Shown: positions 49,862 to 58,830 of the stretch, one piece after another
Numbering within the stretch: position 1 is the stretch's first letter
How the letters are laid out: every line of letters starts with the position of its first letter
Assembly: GCF_900176255.2 (NCBI RefSeq)
Contig: NZ_FXEG02000002.1
Location: forward strand, 992,001 to 1,056,000
Length of the DNA stretch: 64,000 nucleotides
Reading direction: 5' to 3'
Origin: Mycobacterium ahvazicum
GTDB lineage: Bacteria > Actinomycetota > Actinomycetes > Mycobacteriales > Mycobacteriaceae
Program-made: the position numbers and the translations under genes
Notes under the pieces: generated by a model
The model's database searches: none
What the model saw: the letters and a program-made list of their open reading frames with translations, nothing else
Told to the model about the DNA's origin: nothing

Positions 49862-51298
49862 TTGTCCGACAAGACGCCCGACGACATCTTCAAACTCGCC
49901 AAGGACCAGAACGTCGAGTACGTCGATGTTCGCTTCTGCGATCTGCCCGGAACCATGCAGCACTTCACGATTCCGATCTACGCCTTCGACGAGAACGTAT
50001 TCGAGGAGGGCTTGGCCTTCGATGGTTCCTCGATTCGTGGGTTCCAATCGATCCACGAGTCCGACATGTTGCTGCTTCCCGATCCGGAGACCGCGACCAT
50101 CGACCCGTTTCGTGCGCGCAAGACACTCAACGTCAACTTCTTCGTCCACGACCCCTTCACATTCGAGGTGTATTCGCGTGACCCGCGCAATGTCGCGCGT
50201 AAGGCGGAGAACTACTTGATCAGCTCCGGCATTGCGGACATCGCGTATTTCGGCCCGGAAGCCGAGTTCTACATCTTCGACTCGGTAAGCTTTGACTCCC
50301 GCACCAATGGGTCCTTCTACAAAGTGGACGCGACGTCGGGGTGGTGGAACACCGGAGAGGCGAACGAGGCCGACGGCACCCCCAACCTCGGGTATAAGGT
50401 TCGGCCGAAAGGCGGGTACTTTCCGGTGGCTCCCACCGACCATTACGTCGACCTGCGCGATGAGATTCTCACCCATCTCACGAACGCCGGGTTTGCTCTG
50501 GAGAAGGGCCACCACGAAGTCGGCAGCGGCGGTCAGGCCGAAATCAACTATAAGTTCAATACATTGCTGCATGCGGCTGACGATCACCAGATGTTCAAGT
50601 ACATCGTCAAGCAAACCGCTTGGCAGGCAGGTAAAACCGTGACGTTCATGCCCAAGCCGCTGTTCGGTGACAACGGCTCCGGCATGCACTGCCACCAGTC
50701 GCTGTGGAAAGACGGCACCCCACTGATGTACGACGACACGGGTTACGCGGGCCTGTCTGACCTCGCGCGCCACTACATCGGCGGATTGCTCTACCACGCG
50801 CCGTCGCTGCTGGCGTTCACCAACCCGACCGTGAATTCCTACAAACGGCTGGTGCCCGGCTACGAGGCTCCGATCAACCTGGTGTACAGCCAGCGCAACC
50901 GCTCGGCGTGCGTGCGTATCCCCATTACCGGCACCAACCCGAAGACCAAACGGCTGGAGTTCCGTTGTCCCGACTCGTCGGGCAACCCGTATCTGTCGTT
51001 CGCGGCCCAATTGATGGCCGGGTTGGACGGGATCAAAAACAAGATCGAACCCCCACCCCCGGTCGACAAGGATCTCTACGAGCTGCCGCCCGAGGAGGCC
51101 GCCGAGATTCCGCAGGCGCCCACTCAGCTGGCCGCGGTGATCGACCGGCTGGAGGAAGATAGTGAATACCTCACCGAGGGAAGCGTTTTCACGCCCGACT
51201 TGATCGAGGCGTGGATCAGCTATAAACGCGACTACGAGCTTGCGCCGTTCAATCTCCGGCCGACCCCGTACGAATTCGAGCTCTATTACGACGTCTAG
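49862..51298 (+). CDS. glnA: type I glutamine synthetase (GlnA1-like)
   Basis: 478 residues, the same length as M. tuberculosis GlnA1. It makes glutamine from glutamate, ammonia and ATP as a dodecamer. FDGSSIRGF, metal-ligand segments [22 protein letters not shown] and [24 protein letters not shown], and the adenylylation site Tyr406 in [10 protein letters not shown] are intact, so GlnE control is possible. Several stretches differ from the canonical GlnA1 I remember (for example [15 protein letters not shown] instead of NIRPHPYEFALYYDV), and glnE, glnA2 and lipB are not adjacent. It is thus probably a second copy. The TTG start has AAGGAG six bases upstream. Confidence 0.88.
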   Translation: MSDKTPDDIFKLAKDQNVEYVDVRFCDLPGTMQHFTIPIYAFDENVFEEGLAFDGSSIRGFQSIHESDMLLLPDPETATIDPFRARKTLNVNFFVHDPFTFEVYSRDPRNVARKAENYLISSGIADIAYFGPEAEFYIFDSVSFDSRTNGSFYKVDATSGWWNTGEANEADGTPNLGYKVRPKGGYFPVAPTDHYVDLRDEILTHLTNAGFALEKGHHEVGSGGQAEINYKFNTLLHAADDHQMFKYIVKQTAWQAGKTVTFMPKPLFGDNGSGMHCHQSLWKDGTPLMYDDTGYAGLSDLARHYIGGLLYHAPSLLAFTNPTVNSYKRLVPGYEAPINLVYSQRNRSACVRIPITGTNPKTKRLEFRCPDSSGNPYLSFAAQLMAGLDGIKNKIEPPPPVDKDLYELPPEEAAEIPQAPTQLAAVIDRLEEDSEYLTEGSVFTPDLIEAWISYKRDYELAPFNLRPTPYEFELYYDV

Positions 51299-51316
51299 GC
51301 CAGCCGAGCCGGCCGC

Positions 51317-53032
51317 TCAGGCTCGCTCATCGCGTCGCACCCTGCACCATGCGAAGCCCCCGAAGGCAACGGCCAGCGCGCCCAACATCGTCATGTCGAG
51401 AAGCCATGTCGACGCGGCGTGGTGCCAGTGGGAATCGTCTGCGATGCCCACGACCAGGTGAGTCAGGTCCGCCGTCGACGCGGTGGCCGCGAAGCCCCAT
51501 CGCCCGGGCGTGAACCAGGCGAGGGTCTCGAACAACGGCCGGCCGGTCACGGGGATGAACCCACCGGCGAGCACCAGTTGCGCCATCAGCGTCATCGCCA
51601 GCAGCACGATGACCTGATCGCTGGTACGTGCCAACGCCGAAATCGCAAGCCCCGCAATCATCGCCACCACGCATGTCGCGGCGACACTGACGAAAAGTTC
51701 CAGCATCGGGCTGCCCATCGCCGCCGCCGTCGACGGTCCTGGCTTGCCGATCCCAGGTGCGGTGACGGTCAGGACCAGGATCGCCGACTGCATCGTCGCA
51801 ACCCCGCCGAAGACCGCGATCTTGCTCAGAAGGTATGCAGTGGAAGATAATCCGGCCGCATGCTCGCGGCGAAAGATCGGACGTTCACCGACGAGGTCGC
51901 GCGCGGTGAGGGTGATGCCCATCAGGATTGCGGCGAAGCTCGTCAGTGCAATGACATGCTTCGCTTCCAGCGGCACGGCGGCATCCGCATGGCCGAGTCC
52001 CGCATGACCGGCCACGGTCAGTGGCAGCAGCCCGACGATGAACGGCAGCACGGTGAGGAAAGCGGAATAGCCGCGGTTGGCGACAAGGAGCCGAACCTGC
52101 CGGTGCGCGAGCGTCGACAGCTGACGCCATAGGCCGGCCCGCGCGGCATCAACCGGCGCTGCGGGCTGGGCGCAAATGAGCTGTACCGCAGTCATTTCCC
52201 CCCGCGACCCAACGCCTTCGGTGAAGCGCCGTCGAACGCCGTCGGGATCGGCGCACACGATGTTGAAGATGTCGGCCCAGTCGTCGGCTCCGATGGCCGA
52301 TGCGATCTCGTTGGGGCGACCGCAGAACGCGGTCTTGCCGCCGGGCGCCAGTAACAGCACCTGGTCGCACACCTCGAGGAAGGTCAACGAGTGCGTCACC
52401 ACCACGATCACGCGGCCCGCGTCGGCGAGCCGGCGTAGCATCGTCATGACGGCGCGGTCCAGCGCCGGGTCCAGCCCGGTCGTGGGTTCGTCGAGCACGA
52501 GGAGCGCGGGATGCGTCAACAGCTCCAAGGCAATTGAGACGCGCTTGCGTTGCCCGCCCGACAGCTTTTCGATGCGCGTCGCGACGTGAGCTGTCAGCTC
52601 CAGTTCCTCGAGGACCGATGCGATCACCTGGCGGCGATCGCCGCCGGCGATGTCGGCGGGCATCCGCAGTTGCGCCGCGAACTCCAGCGCCTGGCCGACG
52701 GTCAACCGACCATGCACGACGTCGTCTTGGGGCACCATCCCGATCCGGTTGCGCAACGCCGCGCCTGCGGTGTGGAGGTTACGACCGTCCAACGACACTG
52801 CGCCGTTGCTCGGACGTGCGGCTCCGGTGATCACTCTGGCGAGGGTGGACTTTCCCGCACCCGAAGGGCCGATCACCGCAGTCAACGTACCCGGGCGTGC
52901 GGTGAACGAAATTCCCTCCAGTGCAACGATATTGCGCTCCAGTTTAAGGCTCACGTCACGTACGTCGAGGCCGCCGACCCTGGTGGTCGGCGGGATACGG
53001 GTGGCGAAGGCGGGTGCCACAGAACAGGTCAT
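51317..53032 (-). CDS. ABC transporter, fused ATPase and ABC2-type membrane domain (ABCG-like)
   Basis: 571 residues. The N-terminal ATPase has Walker A GPSGAGKST, signature LSGGQRKR and Walker B LLVLDEPTTGLD. From about residue 325 an ABC2 permease domain with six helices follows (LLVANRGYSAFLTVLPFIVGLLPL through WLLDMTMLGALAVAFGGF). This half-transporter layout resembles the C-terminal part of Rv1747 without FHA domains. It is the last gene of a run CDP-alcohol transferase, acyltransferase, CdsA-like, ABC, with an 8-base gap, so it probably exports the lipid or phospholipid made by those enzymes. ATG 53032. Confidence 0.86.
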   Translation of the reverse strand: MTCSVAPAFATRIPPTTRVGGLDVRDVSLKLERNIVALEGISFTARPGTLTAVIGPSGAGKSTLARVITGAARPSNGAVSLDGRNLHTAGAALRNRIGMVPQDDVVHGRLTVGQALEFAAQLRMPADIAGGDRRQVIASVLEELELTAHVATRIEKLSGGQRKRVSIALELLTHPALLVLDEPTTGLDPALDRAVMTMLRRLADAGRVIVVVTHSLTFLEVCDQVLLLAPGGKTAFCGRPNEIASAIGADDWADIFNIVCADPDGVRRRFTEGVGSRGEMTAVQLICAQPAAPVDAARAGLWRQLSTLAHRQVRLLVANRGYSAFLTVLPFIVGLLPLTVAGHAGLGHADAAVPLEAKHVIALTSFAAILMGITLTARDLVGERPIFRREHAAGLSSTAYLLSKIAVFGGVATMQSAILVLTVTAPGIGKPGPSTAAAMGSPMLELFVSVAATCVVAMIAGLAISALARTSDQVIVLLAMTLMAQLVLAGGFIPVTGRPLFETLAWFTPGRWGFAATASTADLTHLVVGIADDSHWHHAASTWLLDMTMLGALAVAFGGFAWCRVRRDERA

Positions 53033-53040
53033 CTGATTCC

Positions 53041-53949
53041 TTATCCGAGTAGGTAGGCCAGCGGGAGTACCAGCAGCAACGAGTCGATCCGGTCGAGCAG
53101 GCCTCCGAAGCCCGAGAGCCAGCAGCCGGCATCCTTCACCTGCGCCTGCCGCTTCAACATCGACTCCAGCAGGTCGCCGAAGAGGCCGCCGAGGGAGACG
53201 GCGACAAGCAGTCCGATCGAAATCGTGCCCAGCAGCGAGAGGACCACGAACGCTCCGATGATCGCTCCGGCCATCCCGCCTACGGTCTTGTTGGGGCTCA
53301 GTGGAGACAACGGACGACGCGCCCAAGCCATGCGGCGCAGCCCCTTTCCGCCACACCACGCGGCAACGTCAGTGGCCGCGACGGCGAAGCACAGTAGATA
53401 CGCGTCCGGCCACACCATCACGAGGTGTGCCAACGACCAGCAGATCCACACCGATCCGAAGCCGGCGAAAGCCGTGCGCTTGGCGCCGTGATCCACGTCG
53501 CCACCGAGCACCGAAGGGGCCGAGCACAGCAGCACGACGACGGGCGCGAGTTGCAACAGCGACGGACGCAACCACGCCGCGATCGGGTAGAGCATCGCCA
53601 GTGCCACGAGCAGGTAGGTATCCAGTCGGCGCAGCCTAACCAATCGCGCGTACTCGGTCACCGCGACGACGGCCAGTGCGGCCGCCAGCGCGGCGGTGGT
53701 TCCGTGGCCGATCCACACCGGAAGGCCGACCGCAGGCGCGATCAGCGCCCAGGTGCGCCACTTCTGGATCAGCTCACGCTTGCGGGAGACGAGGACGACG
53801 ATGCCGGCCAGGGCCAGGATCGCCACCGTGACCCACAGCAGAAACACTGCCCGGGAGTAGAGGTGGATGTGCAGGGGACCCAGGTCGACGTTGAGCGGCA
53901 TGCGCCGATCCCGGCGGACGAAGGACAGGTAGTTCTCGACGATCGCCAT
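53041..53949 (-). CDS. CdsA-like phosphatidate cytidylyltransferase
   Basis: 302 residues with about eight transmembrane helices. The C-terminal signature of CDP-diglyceride synthases is QVKDAGCWLSGFGGLLDRIDS (Lys-Asp, Gly-Gly-x-Leu-Asp-Arg-x-Asp-Ser), preceded by SPNKTVGGMAGAIIGA. It converts phosphatidic acid and CTP to CDP-diacylglycerol. A normal mycobacterial genome has its main cdsA elsewhere (near frr), so this is likely a specialised paralogue. ATG 53949 lies one base after the acyltransferase stop. Confidence 0.85.
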   Translation of the reverse strand: MAIVENYLSFVRRDRRMPLNVDLGPLHIHLYSRAVFLLWVTVAILALAGIVVLVSRKRELIQKWRTWALIAPAVGLPVWIGHGTTAALAAALAVVAVTEYARLVRLRRLDTYLLVALAMLYPIAAWLRPSLLQLAPVVVLLCSAPSVLGGDVDHGAKRTAFAGFGSVWICWSLAHLVMVWPDAYLLCFAVAATDVAAWCGGKGLRRMAWARRPLSPLSPNKTVGGMAGAIIGAFVVLSLLGTISIGLLVAVSLGGLFGDLLESMLKRQAQVKDAGCWLSGFGGLLDRIDSLLLVLPLAYLLG

Positions 53950-53950
53950 G

Positions 53951-54586
53951 TCAGGATGCCAGCGCGTAGCGGTCGGCGGCGTCGGCAACGGCGCCGTCGC
54001 GCAAGGCCAGCACGTGTGCCCTTAGTTGCGGGGCCGACGTGGTGTGCGGGTCCAGCGGCGCGCCCACCTGGACGTGCATCGGGGCGGGGGAGTAGCGGCC
54101 GTCCTTGGGCAGCACGTCGGCGGTCCCCGTGATCGCGACGGGCACGATCGGCACACCGCAGTCGCGTGCCAGTCGTAGTGCACCGGAACGGAACTCGCCG
54201 ATGGTGCCGTCGGTCGAACGGGTGCCCTCGGGGTAGATGACGACGGTACGGCCGGCCATGAGCGCGGGGCGGGCCGCAGCGAGCAACGCGGCATAGGTGC
54301 CGTCGCCGGAGCGCCGGACCGGCAGGATCCCCGCGAGTGACGTCGCGACGTAGCGCCGCACGGGCACGTCGAACCAGTAGTCGGCCGCGGCGCCGAATAC
54401 CGGGCGGGCCGTCGGCGGAAGCGCCGCCAGCAGCACCGCGGTGTCGGCATGCGAGCTGTGGTTCGCTACGACCACGCAACCACCCGCGACGCTCCAGCGC
54501 CCGCTCACGGTCAGCCCACCCGAGGCGGCACACACGATCCGCCAGAGCCAGTGCCGGAGCACGCTCTGCATCCGGTTGGTGGTCAT
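53951..54586 (-). CDS. PlsC-type 1-acylglycerol-3-phosphate acyltransferase
   Basis: 211 residues. Acyltransferase motif I is NHSSHADT (HxxxxD), motif III YPEGTRSTDG, and motif IV VPIVPVAITGT; FRSGALRLARDCG follows. It acylates lysophosphatidic acid to phosphatidic acid, the substrate of the CdsA-like protein next in the operon. ATG 54586 overlaps the stop of the CDP-alcohol transferase by four bases; the much longer open frame upstream is a shadow of that gene. Confidence 0.87.
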   Translation of the reverse strand: MTTNRMQSVLRHWLWRIVCAASGGLTVSGRWSVAGGCVVVANHSSHADTAVLLAALPPTARPVFGAAADYWFDVPVRRYVATSLAGILPVRRSGDGTYAALLAAARPALMAGRTVVIYPEGTRSTDGTIGEFRSGALRLARDCGVPIVPVAITGTADVLPKDGRYSPAPMHVQVGAPLDPHTTSAPQLRAHVLALRDGAVADAADRYALAS

Positions 54587-55332
54587 GCCGCCACTCCGGT
54601 AAGGGGTTGCGTGACGAGGTTCAGCGGTTGGGTGATCGTGTTGATCGGCTGCGTGACCGCATCGAAATGCTCCACCAAGACGACACGCTGGGACAGCTGG
54701 TCGCTCAGGCGGGATTCGTTGCCCCGCTGGGCATTTAGCTCGCGGCGCGTCGCCCGAAGCCGCAACACCGTGGTGATCAGCGAACCGTTCACCAGCTGCG
54801 CCAGCAGTACGGGCATGATGACCGGAAACGCCGTGGCCAGCACGACGAACAGGCACCGCTCCGTTTTGCCCAGCGGACCGCCGTTGCGGCGAGTTGCGCC
54901 CGCAGCCGCCGCGGCCAGCGACGCGAATGTCGGTAGCGTCGCGGCAAGCGCGGCGATGAGGACCTGAAACTCGAGCCAGGACAGCCAGTGCAGTCCGGGG
55001 CCGTGCTGACGCGCCGCCCACACCGCCAAACCCGCGAAGGCGAACAGATCCGCGGCGCGGTCGCCGAGCTCGTTGACGACGAATCCCCATGGCCGGCTCA
55101 CGCCACGGGCGCGGGCCACGGCGCCGTCGAGGTTGGCTCCGGCCAGCCGCAGCACCATGAACAGCGCCGCGAGTGACCAGCATCCGAACGCGACCGCTAC
55201 GCCCGCTGCCGCGGCGGCGGTGACGCCGGCAGCGGTGAACACGTCCGGGGAGACCCGTCGCGCCACGGCGGCGTCGACGATGGGTGTCAACCGCTTGGTG
55301 AACCAGGGCTTGAGCGCATAGAGGCCAGACAT
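54583..55332 (-). CDS. CDP-alcohol phosphatidyltransferase-family protein with altered active site
   Basis: 249 residues, six or so membrane helices. The family motif D-x2-D-G-x2-A-R-x8-G-x3-D-x3-D is recognisable as ANLDGAVARARGVSRPWG followed by FVVNELGD, but the first Asp is Ala and the third is Asn, so two of four metal-binding Asp residues are lost. It would normally join CDP-diacylglycerol to an alcohol head group; here activity is doubtful or the metal site is different. The C-terminus has a curious repeated AVTQPINTITQPLNLVTQPL stretch. ATG 55332 is chosen; the open frame begins at 55413. First gene of the phospholipid operon. Confidence 0.8.
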   Translation of the reverse strand: MSGLYALKPWFTKRLTPIVDAAVARRVSPDVFTAAGVTAAAAAGVAVAFGCWSLAALFMVLRLAGANLDGAVARARGVSRPWGFVVNELGDRAADLFAFAGLAVWAARQHGPGLHWLSWLEFQVLIAALAATLPTFASLAAAAAGATRRNGGPLGKTERCLFVVLATAFPVIMPVLLAQLVNGSLITTVLRLRATRRELNAQRGNESRLSDQLSQRVVLVEHFDAVTQPINTITQPLNLVTQPLTGVAA

Positions 55333-55523
55333 TCGAGATCCCCGGCGCATCGGGGACGGGGTGGCGACGTTCGTACTGATGGCTGACTCCTTTCGCGTTG
55401 TCGTTCTGCACATTCGCCGCCTCGGCGGCGGCGTGATTGCGACGAGTACATCGAGCCGCAGCGACTACCGATCCCAAAAAACCTCGACGGGACAACGGCG
55501 CCGGCTTATAGGAAGATGAAGCG

Positions 55524-55856
55524 ATGCGAGGGGTTATCGTTTTTGCGAGTTTCGCCGCTGTCATCGCCGTTGCTGCACCGGCGCAGGCCGATCCCAGTCC
55601 GGATACGAACTTCTTGACCGAGCTGAAGAATGCCGGCATCAGCTATCAGACGCCGAGCGTCGCCATCGGGGTCGGCAAGAGCGAATGCAAACTAATGGAT
55701 GAGGGCATGCCCGAGGCCGAGGTCATCAAGGACCTCGAGGAGAGCAATCCCGCATTCAAGGGAGACAGCCCCGTCCAGTTCACCACGATCGCGGTAAAGG
55801 CCTACTGCCCCCAACACGAAGGGGAACTGACTACCCAACCGGCGCCCGCCGCGTAG
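55524..55856 (+). CDS. secreted DUF732 protein
   Basis: 110 residues. Signal peptide ending APAQA-DPSPD (cleavage near residue 22) and a compact helical DUF732 domain: TNFLTELKNAGISYQTPSVAIGVGKSECKLMDEG...VKAYCPQHEGEL with two Cys, probably bridged. DUF732 proteins are common and largely uncharacterised in mycobacteria. ATG 55524 with GGAAG eight bases upstream. Confidence 0.85.
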   Translation: MRGVIVFASFAAVIAVAAPAQADPSPDTNFLTELKNAGISYQTPSVAIGVGKSECKLMDEGMPEAEVIKDLEESNPAFKGDSPVQFTTIAVKAYCPQHEGELTTQPAPAA

Positions 55857-55864
55857 TCAAACTG

Positions 55865-57151
55865 CTATTGGGCTTGGCTGACCTCTCCAGCCGGCCGTGT
55901 TCGCAATTCGACCGGTAGGCGTTTGAACCCGTGCAAGGTGACCAGCTCAAGCGGTTCGGGCTGTTCGCGCAGGCTCAGGGTGGGGAACCGCTCGAATAAG
56001 GTGCGCAGGGCGATCACGCCCTCGACCCGTGCCAAGGCCGCGCCGAGGCAACCGTGAATTCCGGAGCCAAATGCCACGTGGTCTCGCGCATTGGGCCTGG
56101 TGATGTCGAACCGGCCGGGATCGCTGAAAACCCGTGGGTCGCGGTTGGCGCCGCCCATCAGCAGCACGAACATCGAGCCGGCGCGGATGTGCTCCCCGGC
56201 GATCTCCGCATCGCGGCGTGCGCTGCGCACCAGCATTTGCACCGGGCTTTCGAATCGCAGGATCTCTTCGACCGCCGCGGGCCACAGTCCCGGGTCGTCG
56301 CGCAACAGGGCCAGCTGGTGTGGATGCTGAAGCAGCAGCACAATTCCGTTGCCGATCAGGTTCACCGTCGTCTCGAACCCGGCTCCGACCAGAAGTGCGG
56401 CGTTGGCAGCGAATTCGCGATGGGTCAGCTCACCGCCGGCCGCCACGCGGCCGAACGGGTCGTCGCGCGAGTCACCGGCACGCGCCCGCTCGATGAAAGC
56501 GGCGGCGTAGCTGTCGACCTCGTGCAGACGCTCAACGGCGTGGCGAAACGTCTTCCAGCTGGTGCCGAAATCCAGAAGCGGGGCCAAACCGTAACCCCAT
56601 TCGCGTACCTGCGGGCGCGCATCGACCGGCAACCCCAGGATTTCGGTGATCACGGCGACCGGCAGTTCCGTCGCGAAGTCGGCGACCAGATCGGGGCGCG
56701 GGTTGCGCTCCAATCCGTCCAGCAGTTCCGCCGTGATCTCCTCGACCCGCGCGCCGAGCCGGTCGATGGCCCGTGGTGTGAAGCTCTGCGCAAACAAGCG
56801 CCGATAGCGGGTGTGATCCGGGGGATTGGACATCACCATCGCCGGGCGCTCCACGGGATTCGGCAGGCCGGGATCCGTTCGGTCCAGCAATGCCGGAAAT
56901 GGCTGCGGCAGAGGCGCATTCACGATGTTGGTGACCCCAAAGCGGTCATCGCGCAACACCATCCGGCAGATTTCGTGGTCGGCACTCACCCACACGAAGG
57001 GCCGGCGCACCAGACGTCCCTGCTGTCTGATGTCGTCGACCAGGCGATACATCTCGTCTCCGCGGGCCCGGCCCAGCAGGAACCGGGCCAAGGGTTGTCC
57101 GCGGCGGGCCTGCACCGCCAGGAATGCGCGCGGCGCACCGTACCTCGCCAT
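55865..57151 (-). CDS. cytochrome P450, CYP140-like
   Basis: 428 residues. Heme-binding signature FGSGIHGCLGAALAR near the C-terminus, I-helix AALLVGAGFETTVNLIGNG (acid-alcohol-type ETT), ExxR in EEILRFESPV, and PPDHTRYRRLF. It matches my memory of M. tuberculosis CYP140 (Rv1880c) more than other CYPs. A monooxygenase fed by ferredoxin/FprA; substrate unknown. The ATG at 57151 gives the normal length. An unusually good AGGAGG lies 30 bases further upstream at 57189-57184 with no canonical start codon after it, so the N-terminus is uncertain. Confidence 0.87.
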   Translation of the reverse strand: MARYGAPRAFLAVQARRGQPLARFLLGRARGDEMYRLVDDIRQQGRLVRRPFVWVSADHEICRMVLRDDRFGVTNIVNAPLPQPFPALLDRTDPGLPNPVERPAMVMSNPPDHTRYRRLFAQSFTPRAIDRLGARVEEITAELLDGLERNPRPDLVADFATELPVAVITEILGLPVDARPQVREWGYGLAPLLDFGTSWKTFRHAVERLHEVDSYAAAFIERARAGDSRDDPFGRVAAGGELTHREFAANAALLVGAGFETTVNLIGNGIVLLLQHPHQLALLRDDPGLWPAAVEEILRFESPVQMLVRSARRDAEIAGEHIRAGSMFVLLMGGANRDPRVFSDPGRFDITRPNARDHVAFGSGIHGCLGAALARVEGVIALRTLFERFPTLSLREQPEPLELVTLHGFKRLPVELRTRPAGEVSQAQ

Positions 57152-57371
57152 CCAGCGAAACCAGATGCTCGTCCGGATAACGATCCTCCTTGGCGAGGCG
57201 GCGACGTCGTCGCCGGAACATATCACCGGCGCTCCGGTCACGCGCGGTACAGGTAATCCATAGGCGCGACACAGCCATTGCCCACGGTACGGCAGCACGA
57301 TGTAACCAGACGTAGTTCGACCGCGGGATGACTAACACGTGACGGTAGGCGGGCCAGTGGTGAGGGGGACC

Positions 57372-58037
57372 ATGGTTAACCAAGGCAACTCGGTTGCCCT
57401 CACGAGGCCGCGGTTGCGCGGATGGATCCATCTCTATTGCGCCGTAGCTGCCTTCATCGCCGGTACGGCGCTGGTGGTGGTGTCGTGGGCGCTGGAATCG
57501 AAGCGGGCCGGGCATTCGACGCTGACCTATACCTTGTCAATCGTGGCGATGTTCGCCGTCAGCGCCATATATCACCGCGTCTACTGGGAGTCGGCCACGA
57601 CCCGAAAATGGATGCGGCGGCTCGACCACTCGATGATCTTCGTGTTCATCGCCGGCAGCTACACACCGTTTGCCAGACTGGACATGCCGCGCGGGACCGG
57701 ATACGTGGTGCTGGCGATCGTGTGGGGTGGCGCGGCGGCCGGAACCGCGCTGACACTGTTCTGGCCGTCGGCGCCGCGGTGGCTCGGTGTGACGCTGTAC
57801 CTACTGCTGGGCTGGGTTGCGATCTGGTACAGCCCGTTGATTCTGCACAACGCCGGAGTGGCCGCGACAGTCTTGCTGGCGGTCGGCGGCGCGCTGTACA
57901 GCGTCGGGGCGGTGTTCTACGGACTGCGCTGGCCCGACCCGTGGCCGAGGACATTCGGCTACCACGAGGTCTTCCACGCGTGCACCGCGGTCGCGGCGAT
58001 CTGCCAATACATCGCGATGTGGTTCGCCGTTTTCTAA
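57372..58037 (+). CDS. hemolysin III / PAQR-family membrane protein
   Basis: 221 residues, seven transmembrane helices. Family motifs: SAIYHRVYW (S-x3-H), [20 protein letters not shown] with the conserved Asp-His, and [11 protein letters not shown] with the C-terminal His pair that bind zinc in PAQR proteins. Bacterial members influence membrane homeostasis; related to Rv1085c. ATG 57372 has GAGGGG four bases upstream; the GTG at 57339 adds eleven residues. Confidence 0.86.
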   Translation: MVNQGNSVALTRPRLRGWIHLYCAVAAFIAGTALVVVSWALESKRAGHSTLTYTLSIVAMFAVSAIYHRVYWESATTRKWMRRLDHSMIFVFIAGSYTPFARLDMPRGTGYVVLAIVWGGAAAGTALTLFWPSAPRWLGVTLYLLLGWVAIWYSPLILHNAGVAATVLLAVGGALYSVGAVFYGLRWPDPWPRTFGYHEVFHACTAVAAICQYIAMWFAVF

Positions 58038-58164
58038 CTGGCTTCAGTAGCGCATGCGAAATAGCGCTTCAGATATGTTCTAGCTCAACCTCTTTGGTCG
58101 GGTTGATCGTCGGATTCGCATGCCTCGCGCTGCTCCGGCTGCTGTCGCCGGCTCGGCGCGGTCG

Positions 58165-58800
58165 TTACGGCCCGCTGCCGACCAGGTTATTGTGCTGCGG
58201 ACAGTAGGCGTGGACCGAGGTGGTCACGTACGCCTCGGCATGGCCGGCAAGCGCGGGGTTGCTCGACCGGAAGTCCGCGATGATCTGCTGCACTGTCATG
58301 CCCAGACGGATGTTCTCGCACACCATCTTGCCGTTGTAGATGGCGGCGTCCGGATTGGCGAAGGAAATTCCCTGGTCGTTGAGGTCCTGAACGTACTTAT
58401 TGTCCTGGCCGGGTGTGGACACAATCGACGACGGGGCGGCCGTCGACGCGGTTCCCGGTGCCGGGGCCGCTGCGGATGTCGGGGTCGCGGCCGGCGGAGG
58501 CGCTGCGGCCTTGGGATGCGCGGCCAGCAGCGAGCGCCCCAGGACGATCGCACCGGCGACCACCAGTCCGGCCGCCAGCACGGCGGCGGCGATTCGCCAG
58601 GTAGCCCGCCATGATTGACGCGGATTCGCCGCGTCGCCCGGCGCCACGGCGTCGTCATCGTCGCGCGACCACGCCAGGCCGGCCGAGTTCGCCGAAGTGG
58701 CCGTTTCGGGTTCAGCGGCAGTAGGCGCGGCAACCGTTTCGCCACCGTTGAGCTCGGCAGTCTTGTCGGTAGCTGGTCCCGGCTCGGGCATGACGGCCAT
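58165..58800 (-). CDS. membrane-anchored DUF732 protein
   Basis: 211 residues. A cytoplasmic acidic/Ala-rich region of about 68 residues precedes one transmembrane helix (ATWRIAAAVLAAGLVVAGAIVLG), a Pro/Ala/Thr spacer (APPPAATPTSAAAPAPGTAST) and a DUF732 domain at the C-terminus (NKYVQDLNDQGISFANPDAAIYNGKMVCENIRLG...VHAYCPQHN). The same domain occurs in the secreted protein at 55.5 kb. It ends 30 bases after the large MmpL gene on the same strand. Confidence 0.85.
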   Translation of the reverse strand: MAVMPEPGPATDKTAELNGGETVAAPTAAEPETATSANSAGLAWSRDDDDAVAPGDAANPRQSWRATWRIAAAVLAAGLVVAGAIVLGRSLLAAHPKAAAPPPAATPTSAAAPAPGTASTAAPSSIVSTPGQDNKYVQDLNDQGISFANPDAAIYNGKMVCENIRLGMTVQQIIADFRSSNPALAGHAEAYVTTSVHAYCPQHNNLVGSGP

Positions 58801-58830
58801 GGTACGGGCAGCGAACGTCGACCCGGGGTG

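Noticed and set aside
49766-51010. 414-codon minus-strand frame opposite glnA
   Set aside because: Antisense to a certain gene, Arg/Val-rich without motifs.
56054-57256. 400-codon plus-strand frame opposite the P450
   Set aside because: Antisense shadow; the P450 heme motif on the other strand is unambiguous.
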